NCBI RefSeq assembly: GCF_019970065.1
Contig: NZ_JAHXYH010000005.1
Coordinates: 62,001 to 126,000 of the forward strand
DNA from: Chryseobacterium sp. OSA05B
Lineage (GTDB): Bacteria > Bacteroidota > Bacteroidia > Flavobacteriales > Weeksellaceae
Length of the DNA: 64,000 nt
Direction of reading: 5' to 3'
Shown here: in pieces, positions 8,002 to 16,952 of the stretch
Layout: the number at the start of each line of letters is the position of its first letter
Numbering within the stretch: the stretch's first letter is position 1
The notes under the pieces: model-generated
Database searches by the model: none
What the model was told of the DNA's origin: nothing
The model's input: only the letters and a program-made list of their open reading frames with translations
Made by a program: the position numbers and the translations under genes

Positions 8002-8471
8002 CTGTAAAATGCAAAAGTAATTATTCTAAGGTTAAAAAAATTAATTTAACACTATGATTTTAAACACTGAAGCGGGAGTTTTGCTAAACCACCACGTCAA
8101 GTCTTCAATTTGTCACCCCTCCGGCGGAGAGGAATTTCAGGTTAATTTTATATACAGTAGCCGTTAAATCCAGAAGTTTCTACTTCTTTCCATTTTATGT
8201 TTTCTCTGGTTATGACGGTTTTTCCATTATTTCAAAGCAAATGTAAAAGAATCGGAAATTTTGTCAAGTTAATTTAACGTTAAAAATAAACAATCCGGAA
8301 ATTTTGTCCATTTTTTTTGTAAATTTAATAATTGAACAGTTTTTGCGGTAAGGTAATCGATTAAATGATTAAATAACTGATGGCATTAAGAAACCGGGCC
8401 TCAAAATTCAGTTTCTTGATGTCTTTTTAACGCACAACCAACAACAAATTATTACAAAAAACATAAAAAAT
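8002..8471. other. Divergent intergenic region between paaR and clpB
   Basis: No gene seen. It holds the start regions of two divergently transcribed genes. Visible structure: CTCCGGCGGAG inside CACCCCTCCGGCGGAGAGG near 8116-8134, a short GC-rich palindrome; and an imperfect hairpin at 8384-8421 with arms CATTAAGAAAC and GTTTCTTGATG (one wobble pair), in the clpB leader. No convincing match to a CIRCE-type heat-shock operator was found, and no perfect TAnnTTTG box near clpB was located. Confidence 0.5.
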
Positions 8472-11066
8472 ATGAACTTAAACCAATATACTGTAAAATC
8501 ACAGGAAGCCATCCAGGCGGCACAGCAAACTGCTCTGGAATTTGGCAATCAGAGTATAGAGCCACAACATATACTTGAAGGGATCTTTCAGGTAGATGAA
8601 AATATATCGCCTTTCTTATTAAAAAAATCTGAAGCAGATGCTGCTTTGGTAAGAGAGCGCAACCGTGAGAATATTGAAAAGCTTCCAAAAGTTCAGGGAG
8701 GAAATATTTATCTTTCCCAGTCAGCGAACAAAGTATTGCTGGATGCCCCGAACATTGCCAAGAAAATGGGCGACGAATATGTAACGATTGAGCATTTATG
8801 GCTTACGTTACTGGAAACCAGTTCTGAAGTATCTAAAATGCTTAAGGATATGGGTGTCACCAAAAGTCTTTTGGAAGGTGCTATTAAAGAATTAAGAAAA
8901 GGAAGCAAAGCTACTTCTGCGAGTTCGGAAGAGACTTACCAGTCCTTAAATAAATATGCTAAAAACTTCAATGAATTAGCCGCGGAAGGAAAACTGGACC
9001 CTGTAATCGGGCGTGATGAAGAAATCAGAAGAGTGCTTCAGATCCTTTCGAGAAGAACAAAAAACAATCCGATCCTTATCGGGGAACCGGGTGTAGGTAA
9101 AACAGCCATTGCCGAAGGTATCGCCCACCGAATTATTTCGGGAGATATTCCTGAAAACCTGATGGACAAAACGTTGTACTCACTTGACATGGGTGCATTG
9201 ATTGCCGGAGCCAAATACAAAGGTGAATTTGAGGAGCGTTTGAAATCTGTGGTGAATGAGGTCATCAAGTCTGAAGGACAAATTATTCTTTTTATCGATG
9301 AGATCCATACTCTGGTAGGAGCCGGAGGCGGTGAAGGAGCGATGGATGCGGCCAATATTCTGAAACCTGCTTTAGCAAGAGGAGAATTAAGAGCGATCGG
9401 TGCTACGACTTTAAATGAATATCAAAAGTATTTTGAAAAAGATAAGGCACTGGAAAGACGTTTCCAAAAAGTAATGGTGGAAGAACCGGATACAGAGTCT
9501 GCGATTTCGATTCTTCGTGGAATTAAAGATAAATATGAGGCTCACCACAAAGTAAGGATTAAAGACGAAGCGATCATTGCTGCGGTGGAAATGTCTCAAC
9601 GATATATTTCAGACCGGTTTTTACCGGATAAAGCGATTGATCTTATTGATGAAGCTTCAGCGAAGTTGAGAATGGAGATCAATTCAAAACCGGAGGAACT
9701 GGATGTACTGGACAGAAAACTGATGCAACTGGAAATTGAGCTGGCCGCTATTTCAAGAGAAGGCAACCAGACCAAAATCGATCACCTGAAAGAAGATATC
9801 TCAAAAATTTCTGAGGAAAGAAATGAGATCAATGCCAAGTGGCTGAAGGAAAAACAAAAATCTGAGGATTTAACACAGATTAAGAAAGATATTGAATCTT
9901 TAAAACTGGAAGCAGAAAAAGCCTCAAGAGCAGGTGACTATGCGAAAGTTGCAGAAATTCAGTACGGAAAAATAAAAGAAAAAGAAGATGCTCTGCAGAA
10001 ACTGGAACTTGAGATGCAGAACCATCAGAATGAATTAATTAAAGAGGAAGTAACTTCTGAAAATATCTCTGAAGTGATTGCAAAATGGACGGGAATCCCT
10101 GTTACCAAGCTTATCCAGTCCGAAAGAGAGAAGTTGTTGAATCTTGAAGCTGAACTTCACCACCGTGTTGTAGGACAGAATGAAGCCATTGGAGCGGTTG
10201 CGGATGCCATCAGAAGAAACAGAGCCGGATTAAGTGATGATAAAAAACCCATCGGATCTTTCTTATTCTTAGGAACAACGGGTGTCGGTAAAACTGAGCT
10301 TGCTAAAGCTTTGGCTGAATATCTATTCGATGATGAGAATAATATGACCCGAATCGATATGAGTGAATACCAGGAAAGACACAGCGTTTCCAGACTGGTA
10401 GGGGCTCCTCCGGGATATGTAGGTTATGATGAAGGCGGACAGCTGACGGAAGCAGTAAGAAGAAGGCCATATTCTGTGGTTCTTCTGGATGAAATTGAAA
10501 AAGCGCATCCGGATGTTTTCAACACCTTACTTCAGGTATTGGATGACGGACGTCTGACGGATAATAAAGGACGTGTGGTGAATTTTAAGAATTCAATCAT
10601 TATTATGACGTCCAATTTAGGTTCACATCTGATCCAGGAGAATTTTGAAGAGATCACTGAGGAGAATCAAGATCAGATTGTCAGCAAAACCAAGGATGAA
10701 GTTTTTGATCTTCTGAAACAGACGCTACGTCCGGAATTCCTGAACAGAATTGATGAAGTGGTATTATTCCAGCCTTTAAACAAAAAAGAGATCGGAAAAA
10801 TTGTTCAGTATCAGTTGAGAGGTTATAATGATATGCTTGCGAAACGAAACATTATCATGACAGCCACTCAGGACGCGGTAGATTATCTGATGAATAAAGG
10901 ATATGATCCTTCTTTCGGAGCGAGACCACTGAAAAGAGTGATCCAGCAGGAAGTTTTAAATAAATTATCCAGAGAGATTCTTGCAGGAACGGTGAATGAA
11001 GGTGACAGAATCACTTTAGATTATTTCGAAGAAACCGGTTTGGTATTCAGACCGGCAGATCAATAA
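8472..11066 (+). CDS. clpB: Disaggregase chaperone ClpB
   Basis: An 864-residue Hsp100 ATPase that works with DnaK to pull polypeptides out of aggregates. Domain order: Clp-N repeat domain (residues 1-145), AAA-1 with Walker A GEPGVGKT at 204-211 and Walker B ILFIDEIH, a long charged coiled-coil middle domain (about 410-525), AAA-2 with Walker A GTTGVGKT at 601-608 and VVLLDEIEKAHP, and the C-terminal small domain (GYDPSFGARPLKRVIQQEVL). The middle domain separates it from ClpA/ClpC, and no ClpP-binding IGF/L loop was noticed. Length is normal. It stands alone, with a terminator 35 nt downstream. Confidence 0.98.
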   Translation: MNLNQYTVKSQEAIQAAQQTALEFGNQSIEPQHILEGIFQVDENISPFLLKKSEADAALVRERNRENIEKLPKVQGGNIYLSQSANKVLLDAPNIAKKMGDEYVTIEHLWLTLLETSSEVSKMLKDMGVTKSLLEGAIKELRKGSKATSASSEETYQSLNKYAKNFNELAAEGKLDPVIGRDEEIRRVLQILSRRTKNNPILIGEPGVGKTAIAEGIAHRIISGDIPENLMDKTLYSLDMGALIAGAKYKGEFEERLKSVVNEVIKSEGQIILFIDEIHTLVGAGGGEGAMDAANILKPALARGELRAIGATTLNEYQKYFEKDKALERRFQKVMVEEPDTESAISILRGIKDKYEAHHKVRIKDEAIIAAVEMSQRYISDRFLPDKAIDLIDEASAKLRMEINSKPEELDVLDRKLMQLEIELAAISREGNQTKIDHLKEDISKISEERNEINAKWLKEKQKSEDLTQIKKDIESLKLEAEKASRAGDYAKVAEIQYGKIKEKEDALQKLELEMQNHQNELIKEEVTSENISEVIAKWTGIPVTKLIQSEREKLLNLEAELHHRVVGQNEAIGAVADAIRRNRAGLSDDKKPIGSFLFLGTTGVGKTELAKALAEYLFDDENNMTRIDMSEYQERHSVSRLVGAPPGYVGYDEGGQLTEAVRRRPYSVVLLDEIEKAHPDVFNTLLQVLDDGRLTDNKGRVVNFKNSIIIMTSNLGSHLIQENFEEITEENQDQIVSKTKDEVFDLLKQTLRPEFLNRIDEVVLFQPLNKKEIGKIVQYQLRGYNDMLAKRNIIMTATQDAVDYLMNKGYDPSFGARPLKRVIQQEVLNKLSREILAGTVNEGDRITLDYFEETGLVFRPADQ

Positions 11067-11100
11067 AGTAGTTTTTTTCATATATATTATTTTTGTAAGT

Positions 11101-11136
11101 AAGTGGTGCAGCCCCAATCTGCATCACTTATTTTTT
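11101..11136 (+). terminator. Rho-independent terminator of clpB
   Basis: Stem AAGTGGTGCAG (11101-11111) pairs with CTGCATCACTT (11119-11129) with one wobble, followed by a T run. It lies 35 nt past the clpB stop. Confidence 0.8.
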
Positions 11137-11218
11137 ATTCAATCTGCATTTATCTAAATATGGTGAAATATTTGTACATTTAGACAACCAAACAAATTAT
11201 AACTAAAACAAAATCAAC

Positions 11219-11395
11219 ATGAAAAAGCTAAAAAGAAGCTCACTAAAAACCATTTTAGGAGGAAAAATTGACTGCCGATGCAACATATTTATTTACCCTG
11301 ATGGCTCCACCAGCGGAACTTGTGCAACGGAACACTGCTCACAGATCAACATTAATTGCGGACAACTTGAATGTCGTCCCGGCCTTATTGATTAA
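11219..11395 (+). CDS. Cys-rich double-glycine-leader peptide 1
   Basis: A 58-residue mini-protein. It has a basic leader MKKLKRSSLKTILGG ending in the double glycine used by C39-type leader peptidases, then a core with six cysteines (CRC, then CATEHC, C and C). It resembles the 'bacteriocin-like' GG-leader peptides that are abundant in Chryseobacterium. The next gene (11412) encodes a second peptide with a near-identical start, so this is a tandem pair probably on one transcript, ended by the terminator at 11573. No peptidase-containing ABC transporter or modifying enzyme is encoded nearby. Function unknown. Confidence 0.75.
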   Translation: MKKLKRSSLKTILGGKIDCRCNIFIYPDGSTSGTCATEHCSQININCGQLECRPGLID

Positions 11396-11411
11396 CCCAT
11401 AAAATCATCGT

Positions 11412-11564
11412 ATGAAAAAGTTAAAAAGAAATGATTTAAAGCAAATCAGCGGTAGCGGAACAGCTGTCATTACAGAATGTGACATTGACATGAACTGCCC
11501 GACCGGGCTTTGCTGCTCAACAGGAAATATCTGCAGGGACCGTAAAAAATATCCTTGCATATAA
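11412..11564 (+). CDS. Cys-rich GG-like-leader peptide 2
   Basis: A 50-residue mini-protein starting MKKLKRNDLKQISGSG, a leader closely similar to its neighbour's but with GSG in place of the LGG cleavage site. The core contains six cysteines (TEC, MNC, GLCC, NIC, PC). It begins 16 nt after the first peptide's stop and is followed 8 nt later by a strong terminator. Presumed secreted or processed peptide; whether disulfides or thioether rings form cannot be judged. Confidence 0.72.
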   Translation: MKKLKRNDLKQISGSGTAVITECDIDMNCPTGLCCSTGNICRDRKKYPCI

Positions 11565-11572
11565 AACACAGG

Positions 11573-11600
11573 CCGGAGATTTTTTCTCCGGTTTTTTTTT
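11573..11600 (+). terminator. Terminator after the GG-leader peptide pair
   Basis: Perfect 7-bp GC-rich stem CCGGAGA/TCTCCGG (11573-11579 with 11585-11591) with a short T loop, followed by nine T residues. Confidence 0.9.
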
Positions 11601-11793
11601 GCTTTTAACGTAAATTATTATTTTTCGAGGAATTTAAAAGATATAGTCTATCAATTTTATATATTAATAGAATGGTTAAAATATTTCAATAAAATAAATA
11701 ATTTAACGAATAATTTAAACTTCATTAAAATATCGATTTAACAATAAATAATGTTAAAACACCACATAATAATCAATCAATACATATTTTTCA

Positions 11794-11801
11794 TACATTT
11801 G
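11794..11801 (+). promoter_or_regulatory. Bacteroidetes -7 box upstream of the first M43 gene
   Basis: TACATTTG matches TAnnTTTG exactly, 31 nt upstream of the ATG at 11833. No TTG at the ideal -33 spacing is obvious, so an activator may be needed. Confidence 0.5.
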
Positions 11802-11832
11802 TGACACATTCAAACCACAAACCATTTATATT

Positions 11833-12834
11833 ATGAAAAAAGCAGTATTAGGAGTATTGATTACTCTTTTCGTGTCGTGTAACAACGAATCCGAAAATCT
11901 CACCAATGAAAACAAGGCTCAGGATCAGTCTGCCATGGCAGATAAATCAACAGCCATCTGCGGCTCGGATTTAGTGAGACAAAAATTCCTTTCAGAGAAT
12001 CCTGACGCAGCACAACGTATGCTTCAGATCGAAAACAACACCGCAGATTACATTGAGCAAAAGAAAATGGGCAAAGTGCTTCCTGACGGCAGTGTAGAAA
12101 TCCCGGTTATTTTCAATGTCCTTTACACCAATTCAACGAATAATGTATCTGATACAAGAATTAACTCACAGATCGATGTACTGAACAAAGCTTTCGCTTC
12201 CACTCATGCTAATGTATCCAACATTCCTTCTGCATTTCAACCTGTGAATGCCGGAGATACGAAGATTAAATTCAGACTGGCTCAGATCAACAGAAAATCT
12301 ACGACAACCTCCAACTGGGCTCCTAATGATAATATGAAAAAAACCTCAACAGGAGGAATTAACGCTACAGACCCTACCAAATACCTGAACATATGGGTAG
12401 TCAACTATATGCCATACCAAACCGGATACGTACTTGGATATGCTACTTTCCCTGAATCTGCAGGTCTTTGGAATGACGGCGTTGTCATGATGGATGAATA
12501 TGTAGGTGAAGGAGGACCAGTAGCCACTCACAATAAAGGAAGAGTAACGGTACACGAAGTAGGGCATTATCTTAACCTAAGACACATCTGGGGTGATGCT
12601 AACTGCGGAAATGACTTCGTAGATGATACTCCACAGCAGATCACTAACCACAGAGGTGTTCCTTCCTATCCGAAAATGGAAACATGCGGCGGCGTATCCC
12701 GTTCTACTATGTTCATGAATTATATGGATTATTCTGATGAAACGACCTTATTCATGTTTACAAAAAAACAGAACGACAGAATGCAGGCTGCCATCTCGGC
12801 TAATGGTCCAAGAGCCGGATTGAGATTACTATAA
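11833..12834 (+). CDS. M43-family (pappalysin-like) zinc metalloprotease lipoprotein 1
   Basis: A 333-residue protein with a lipoprotein signal (LFVSC at about residue 17, then Asn-rich linker), so it is probably anchored to a membrane, perhaps surface-exposed. The catalytic site is HEVGHYLNLRH (H241, E242, H245, H251), with the Met-turn in MFMNYMDY. A Cys-containing insert (DANCGND...ETCGG) matches the M43B/ulilysin arrangement. The N-terminal part (residues about 40-110) would form the propeptide. It is clearly paralogous to the gene at 15909, sharing MGKVLxDGxVEIPVxFNVxY and the active-site block. Followed by its own terminator. Confidence 0.9.
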   Translation: MKKAVLGVLITLFVSCNNESENLTNENKAQDQSAMADKSTAICGSDLVRQKFLSENPDAAQRMLQIENNTADYIEQKKMGKVLPDGSVEIPVIFNVLYTNSTNNVSDTRINSQIDVLNKAFASTHANVSNIPSAFQPVNAGDTKIKFRLAQINRKSTTTSNWAPNDNMKKTSTGGINATDPTKYLNIWVVNYMPYQTGYVLGYATFPESAGLWNDGVVMMDEYVGEGGPVATHNKGRVTVHEVGHYLNLRHIWGDANCGNDFVDDTPQQITNHRGVPSYPKMETCGGVSRSTMFMNYMDYSDETTLFMFTKKQNDRMQAAISANGPRAGLRLL

Positions 12835-12860
12835 AGATAACCACCCAAACAAACCATAGG

Positions 12861-12892
12861 GTCCTCAAATTATTTGGGGACTTTATTGTTTT
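12861..12892 (+). terminator. Terminator after M43 protease 1
   Basis: Stem GTCCTCAAAT/ATTTGGGGAC (one wobble pair, 12861-12881) followed by a T-rich tail. It separates the protease gene from the four-gene cassette downstream. Confidence 0.75.
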
Positions 12893-13012
12893 ATAGCCTA
12901 ATTTGCAATCCGTAAAAACACGGAAAATTAAGGGGAAAAAACACATGCCACTTAACATAAAAAATTCCGAAATTTGCACTACTAACTAACATTCTTTTAT
13001 AAAACTAACGTT

Positions 13013-13567
13013 ATGAAAACAAAACCTACTTTAGACGGAACCCTTGAAGCCGTTTCCGGGATAAACACCATTGCCTCAGAGCTTGTTCAGAAGTTGATTT
13101 CCAACTACAGGGACAACCAGATGCAGGCCGTAAATAAAGAATTGGGAATTACCGACTCCCATGCCATATGGTTTGACCTTCCTAAGTTGAAAAATTTTAT
13201 TGCGTGTATAGAAAATGAAGCGGCAAAAGTGAACCCTGAAGTTTCTGAAGCTGATCTGGGTATCAGATTCTATTATGCTGCCTATCCTAAAGCAGAAGAC
13301 TGGGGCATTATGGAAAACCATCCGGTAGAAAGAGAATATGCAGAGAGACACACCCTGGTGATGGTTCCTACTTTAAAGAAAGCAGATGAAAACGGTGAAA
13401 TGCTGGACTATGATTTCTGTCCTTTAATTGGGGGATCAACTTTAGCCATGGCTTCAAAAGGTGACGGTGATGGTGACGGCGAGACATTTCCGCCTGAAAC
13501 TCTTGCAGAAAATCACGGCACATTATCTCCGCCACACAATACAAAAGTTGAACAGTTTCCTAATTAA
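13013..13567 (+). CDS. Uncharacterised protein with Asp/Gly-repeat tail
   Basis: A 184-residue protein without signal peptide or membrane segment. The N-terminal two-thirds looks globular and mixed helical; near the C-terminus PLIGGSTLAMASKGDGDGDG leads into a proline- and charged-residue-rich tail. The GDGDGD stretch could bind a divalent cation, but it does not fit a full EF-hand or RTX repeat. It starts a cassette: 27 nt to a 7-TM protein gene, which is itself coupled to a histidine kinase and a response regulator. No family recognised; a signalling or effector role is only inferred from location. Confidence 0.7.
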   Translation: MKTKPTLDGTLEAVSGINTIASELVQKLISNYRDNQMQAVNKELGITDSHAIWFDLPKLKNFIACIENEAAKVNPEVSEADLGIRFYYAAYPKAEDWGIMENHPVEREYAERHTLVMVPTLKKADENGEMLDYDFCPLIGGSTLAMASKGDGDGDGETFPPETLAENHGTLSPPHNTKVEQFPN

Positions 13568-13594
13568 TAATATATTTTTCACCCGATACGAAAC

Positions 13595-14245
13595 ATGACT
13601 GATTTTCAGAAGATACTTCAGGAATCCCTAATCTGGGTAGAAGGACTTGCTGCCCTAATATCCATTATTTACTATAACCGTGGTAATACGGACAGATATT
13701 GGAAGTATTTTTCTTTTTATCTTATTCTTATGTTTTTATGTGAGGTAATGGGAAAATGGGGACATCTCGTGATAGAATATGACAAACCAAAATTCTTTAA
13801 TTATTTTGTCATTCCGGTTGAATTCCTTTTCTTTTATTGGCTGTATGCCGCAAAATCATTGGAAAGGCCTAAACTTTTCTACACCTTATCAGGACTGTAT
13901 TTGTTGTCATTTCTACCCAGCGAAATATTCTTTACCACTAAGAAAATCATTTTCTCCTTCAACTATACATTTGGATGTCTTATGTTAATGATATTAGTGA
14001 TCATGGAATACTACAAACAGATTAATTCTACTGAAATTTTAAACTTCAGCAAGAATAAAATGTTTTATATTAATTTAGGGGTAACTTTATTTTACATTGG
14101 AACTTTGCCATTCTGGACATTTTTCAGTCTTCTGGCCAAGTATAAAGAACTGTGGGATATGTATTTTAATTATTTTCTGGTATCCGGAATTACAATGTAT
14201 CTTTTATTCTCAATTTCATTCATATGGGGAAAACGGAGCTCATAA
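13595..14245 (+). CDS. Seven-TM membrane protein, possible sensor partner of the kinase
   Basis: A 216-residue very hydrophobic protein with about seven membrane-spanning stretches (roughly residues 12-28, 36-54, 66-86, 94-112, 118-138, 155-178, 188-208) and no sizeable soluble domain. It overlaps the following histidine kinase gene by 22 nt, a tight arrangement that suggests stoichiometric production. Because the kinase itself has only one membrane helix and no recognisable sensor domain, this protein may provide the sensing part. No named family recognised. Confidence 0.72.
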   Translation: MTDFQKILQESLIWVEGLAALISIIYYNRGNTDRYWKYFSFYLILMFLCEVMGKWGHLVIEYDKPKFFNYFVIPVEFLFFYWLYAAKSLERPKLFYTLSGLYLLSFLPSEIFFTTKKIIFSFNYTFGCLMLMILVIMEYYKQINSTEILNFSKNKMFYINLGVTLFYIGTLPFWTFFSLLAKYKELWDMYFNYFLVSGITMYLLFSISFIWGKRSS

Positions 14246-15009
14246 TCACCATTATTCTATTCAACATCTTCTTTGTGCTGTTTGTAGCTGCCGTCATGGT
14301 ATACATCAGAAAGTACAAGCAGAGGAAGAGAGAATATATGAATGAAATTGAAGTAAAAAACGAAATTCACAAGCGTGAACTTCTGGCTACCCAGCTTGAA
14401 ATTCAGCAGGCAACGATGCAGCAGATCGGGCGTGAACTTCATGATAATATCGGCCAGAAACTGACGCTGGTAAGCCTCTATACCCAACAGCTCCTGTACG
14501 AAAACAGGGTTCCCGAGGTAAGCGAAAGAATTGATCAGGTTTCCCAAATCATCAACCAGTCTCTGCAGGACCTCAGAAGCCTTTCAAAAACACTGACAGA
14601 TGACAACATCAATCAAAAGGAAATCGTAACTTTGATCCAGGAAGAGGTAGACAATACAAATACTTTTAAAAGATGCCATGTCACCTTTGAACATAATTTC
14701 AAGCAGCTTGACCTTGGATTTGTCCATAAAAATGTCCTGCTCAGGATCACCCAGGAGTTTATTCAGAACAGTATCAAACATGCACACTGTAAAAATATCT
14801 TTATTAAACTGAATACTTCTGACAACATACTTTGGGAACTAAATCTCCGGGATGATGGCACAGGATTCGACAGTACAAAAATAAAATCCAACGGCATCGG
14901 CCTGACCAATATGAAAAACAGAGCGGCGATCATAGGTGCCGACTTCAGCCTGGAAAGCAAGGAAAACACCGGAACTACCCTCAATATTATTTTAAAAAAA
15001 CAACCATGA
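14224..15009 (+). CDS. Histidine kinase, HisKA_3 (NarL/LytS-type), without sensor domain
   Basis: A 261-residue kinase. One N-terminal membrane helix (residues about 5-28) is followed by a short coiled coil, then the HisKA_3 dimerisation motif IGRELHDNIGQKLTLVSLY with phospho-acceptor H73, and an ATPase domain with FIQNSIKHA (N box), LRDDGTGFD (G1) and GIGLTNMKNRA (G2). Such kinases pair with LuxR-type regulators, and one follows with a 4-nt ATGA overlap. No periplasmic or cytoplasmic sensor module fits in this length, so input probably comes from a partner protein. Confidence 0.92.
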   Translation: MGKTELIITIILFNIFFVLFVAAVMVYIRKYKQRKREYMNEIEVKNEIHKRELLATQLEIQQATMQQIGRELHDNIGQKLTLVSLYTQQLLYENRVPEVSERIDQVSQIINQSLQDLRSLSKTLTDDNINQKEIVTLIQEEVDNTNTFKRCHVTFEHNFKQLDLGFVHKNVLLRITQEFIQNSIKHAHCKNIFIKLNTSDNILWELNLRDDGTGFDSTKIKSNGIGLTNMKNRAAIIGADFSLESKENTGTTLNIILKKQP

Positions 15010-15647
15010 AAAAAACAATAGTGATTGTAGACGACCACGTTCTTATCGCTAAAGCATTAGAAGGAATCATTGGAAATTTCAGTGATTTCGAAGTAATCTA
15101 TGTATGTGAAAACGGGAAGGATCTGATCCAGAAGTTTGAAGATAACGGTAAAATTCCGGACATCATTCTGCTGGATATCAGTATGCCTATCATGGACGGT
15201 TTTGAAACGGCTGCATGGCTTACCCAAAATCATCCGGATATCAAAGTAATGGCACTGAGCATGCAGGGTGACGACAACAGTGTAATCAAGATGATCAAAA
15301 ACGGAGCAAAAGGATACCTGCTGAAAAACACCCATCCCAAAGATCTGGAAACAGCCTTAACAAAATTGAATTCAGATGGGTTTTTCTATCCTGAATGGGC
15401 TTCAAAAATCATCTTCTCCAACCTGAACAAGGACAAAGAAACGGAAAACGCCATACGAATCTCAGATCGTGAAAGAGAATTCCTGAAATATACCGTAACT
15501 GAACTGAGCTATAAGGAAATTGCAGACAGGATGTGCTGCAGCCCGAGAACCGTGGAAAGCTACCGTGACCAGCTTTGTGATAAACTGGACCTGAAAACGC
15601 GTGTAGGACTGGCTGTATTTGCGATTAAAAACGGTTTTGCAGGTTGA
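15006..15647 (+). CDS. LuxR/NarL-family response regulator
   Basis: A 213-residue two-domain regulator: receiver with DD at 9-10, phospho-acceptor D57 (IILLDISMP) and the conserved Lys in GYLLKN, then a C-terminal LuxR helix-turn-helix (ISDREREFL...ELSYKEIADRM then SPRTVESYRDQLCDKL). It is translationally coupled to the kinase. Possible targets include the adjacent M43 protease gene at 15909, whose promoter lies in the 261-nt gap downstream. No terminator was found after it. Confidence 0.94.
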   Translation: MKKTIVIVDDHVLIAKALEGIIGNFSDFEVIYVCENGKDLIQKFEDNGKIPDIILLDISMPIMDGFETAAWLTQNHPDIKVMALSMQGDDNSVIKMIKNGAKGYLLKNTHPKDLETALTKLNSDGFFYPEWASKIIFSNLNKDKETENAIRISDREREFLKYTVTELSYKEIADRMCCSPRTVESYRDQLCDKLDLKTRVGLAVFAIKNGFAG

Positions 15648-15851
15648 TTAAAAAGCGAAATTTATACTTAAAAATATAAATCATTTTAAACGATTTGAAG
15701 GATTATTTTCAGTAAAAACAAATTAAGGGATAAAATAATTAGACACACATAGGTGATATGATTAAAATTCAACTAAATCACCAAAAACATACATAATATT
15801 CAACAACACACCATATTAAATGAAAAATATTTAAATATTTTTCAAATTATC

Positions 15852-15882
15852 TTGTTTATTAATTTTTTATAATATAAATTTG
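15852..15882 (+). promoter_or_regulatory. Predicted promoter of M43 protease 2
   Basis: TTG at 15852-15854, a 20-nt spacer, then TAAATTTG (15875-15882), an exact TAnnTTTG match, 26 nt before the ATG at 15909. Good agreement with the Bacteroidetes sigma-ABfr consensus. Confidence 0.72.
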
Positions 15883-15908
15883 GATACCAAACCATTAACA
15901 ATTTATAT

Positions 15909-16925
15909 ATGAAAAAGCTATTATTTGGAGCTCTTATCCTGAGCTTCATGTCAGCCTGTAACAGTGATAATCTCTCCAATCAGGACGAAGCATCACAGGA
16001 TGTTTCTACTTCTTCCGGTATGGCTGCCTCAAAAAGAGCCTGCCCTTCCGACCTTATAAGAGAAAAAGCCCTTAAAAGCGATCCTGCATTAAGAGCCAGA
16101 TTCGAAGCTAACGAATTACAATCTGAAAACTTTTTAAGAGACCTTTCTATGGGTAAAGTACTTGCAGACGGAACCGTTGAAATCCCTGTTGTTTTCAACG
16201 TAATCTACAATACTTCTTCCCAAAATATTTCTGATGCCAGAATCGCAGAACAAATCGCAGTACTGAATGCAGATTACGGTGCTACCAATTCTGACATCAA
16301 TAAAATACCTGCGGCATTCCAGCCTTCTGCTGCCGGCAACGTAAAAATCAGTTTCAAGCTGGTGGCTACCAACCGTAAGCAAAGTTCCAAAACAGCCTGG
16401 AGATCTGACTTGAACGAAATGAAAAAATCAACTACCGGCGGTATCAATCCAACTGACGCAACAAAAAATATGAATATCTGGGTAGTGAATTCTATTCTTG
16501 ATGAAAACAATCAGCCTGGAATATTAGGATACGCCTACTATCCGGAATCTGCAGGATTGTGGTATGACGGCCTTGTAATAGGTTACCAATACATAGGAAA
16601 AACAGGTGCTTCTGCTCCGTTCAACTTAGGAAGAACAGTTACGCACGAAGTAGGTCACTATTTAAACTTACCTCACCTTTGGGGATCATCTGATACAGGT
16701 TGCCAGACAGATTATTCTAATGACACACCAACGTCTCCTGGCCCTAACTACGGAACGCCATCATATCCTTTAAACAGAACTTGTGGAGGAGTAAGCCGTT
16801 CTCAGATGTTTATGAATTATATGGATTATGTAGATGACAAAGCAATGTTTATGTTCTCTGCGAACCAAAAAACAAGAATGCAGGCTGTAGTAGCTGCGGC
16901 TGGTCCAAGAGCAGGATTAAGATAA
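15909..16925 (+). CDS. M43-family zinc metalloprotease lipoprotein 2
   Basis: A 338-residue paralogue of the protease at 11833. The lipobox is MSAC at about residue 17. The active site is HEVGHYLNLPH starting at H246 with downstream Met-turn MFMNYMDY, and the Cys pair (TGCQTD...RTCGG) is conserved. Relative to copy 1 it has a few extra residues around the substrate cleft (SILDENNQPGILGY). It is monocistronic: own promoter upstream and a strong bidirectional terminator downstream. Secreted or surface proteolysis is the expected role; the substrate is unknown. Confidence 0.9.
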   Translation: MKKLLFGALILSFMSACNSDNLSNQDEASQDVSTSSGMAASKRACPSDLIREKALKSDPALRARFEANELQSENFLRDLSMGKVLADGTVEIPVVFNVIYNTSSQNISDARIAEQIAVLNADYGATNSDINKIPAAFQPSAAGNVKISFKLVATNRKQSSKTAWRSDLNEMKKSTTGGINPTDATKNMNIWVVNSILDENNQPGILGYAYYPESAGLWYDGLVIGYQYIGKTGASAPFNLGRTVTHEVGHYLNLPHLWGSSDTGCQTDYSNDTPTSPGPNYGTPSYPLNRTCGGVSRSQMFMNYMDYVDDKAMFMFSANQKTRMQAVVAAAGPRAGLR

Positions 16926-16952
16926 GAATACACACCAAATTAACTCTACATA

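Noticed and set aside
8384..8421. Hairpin in the clpB leader considered as a CIRCE element
   Set aside because: The arms CATTAAGAAAC/GTTTCTTGATG do not match the CIRCE sequence TTAGCACTC-N9-GAGTGCTAA; only a generic hairpin can be claimed.
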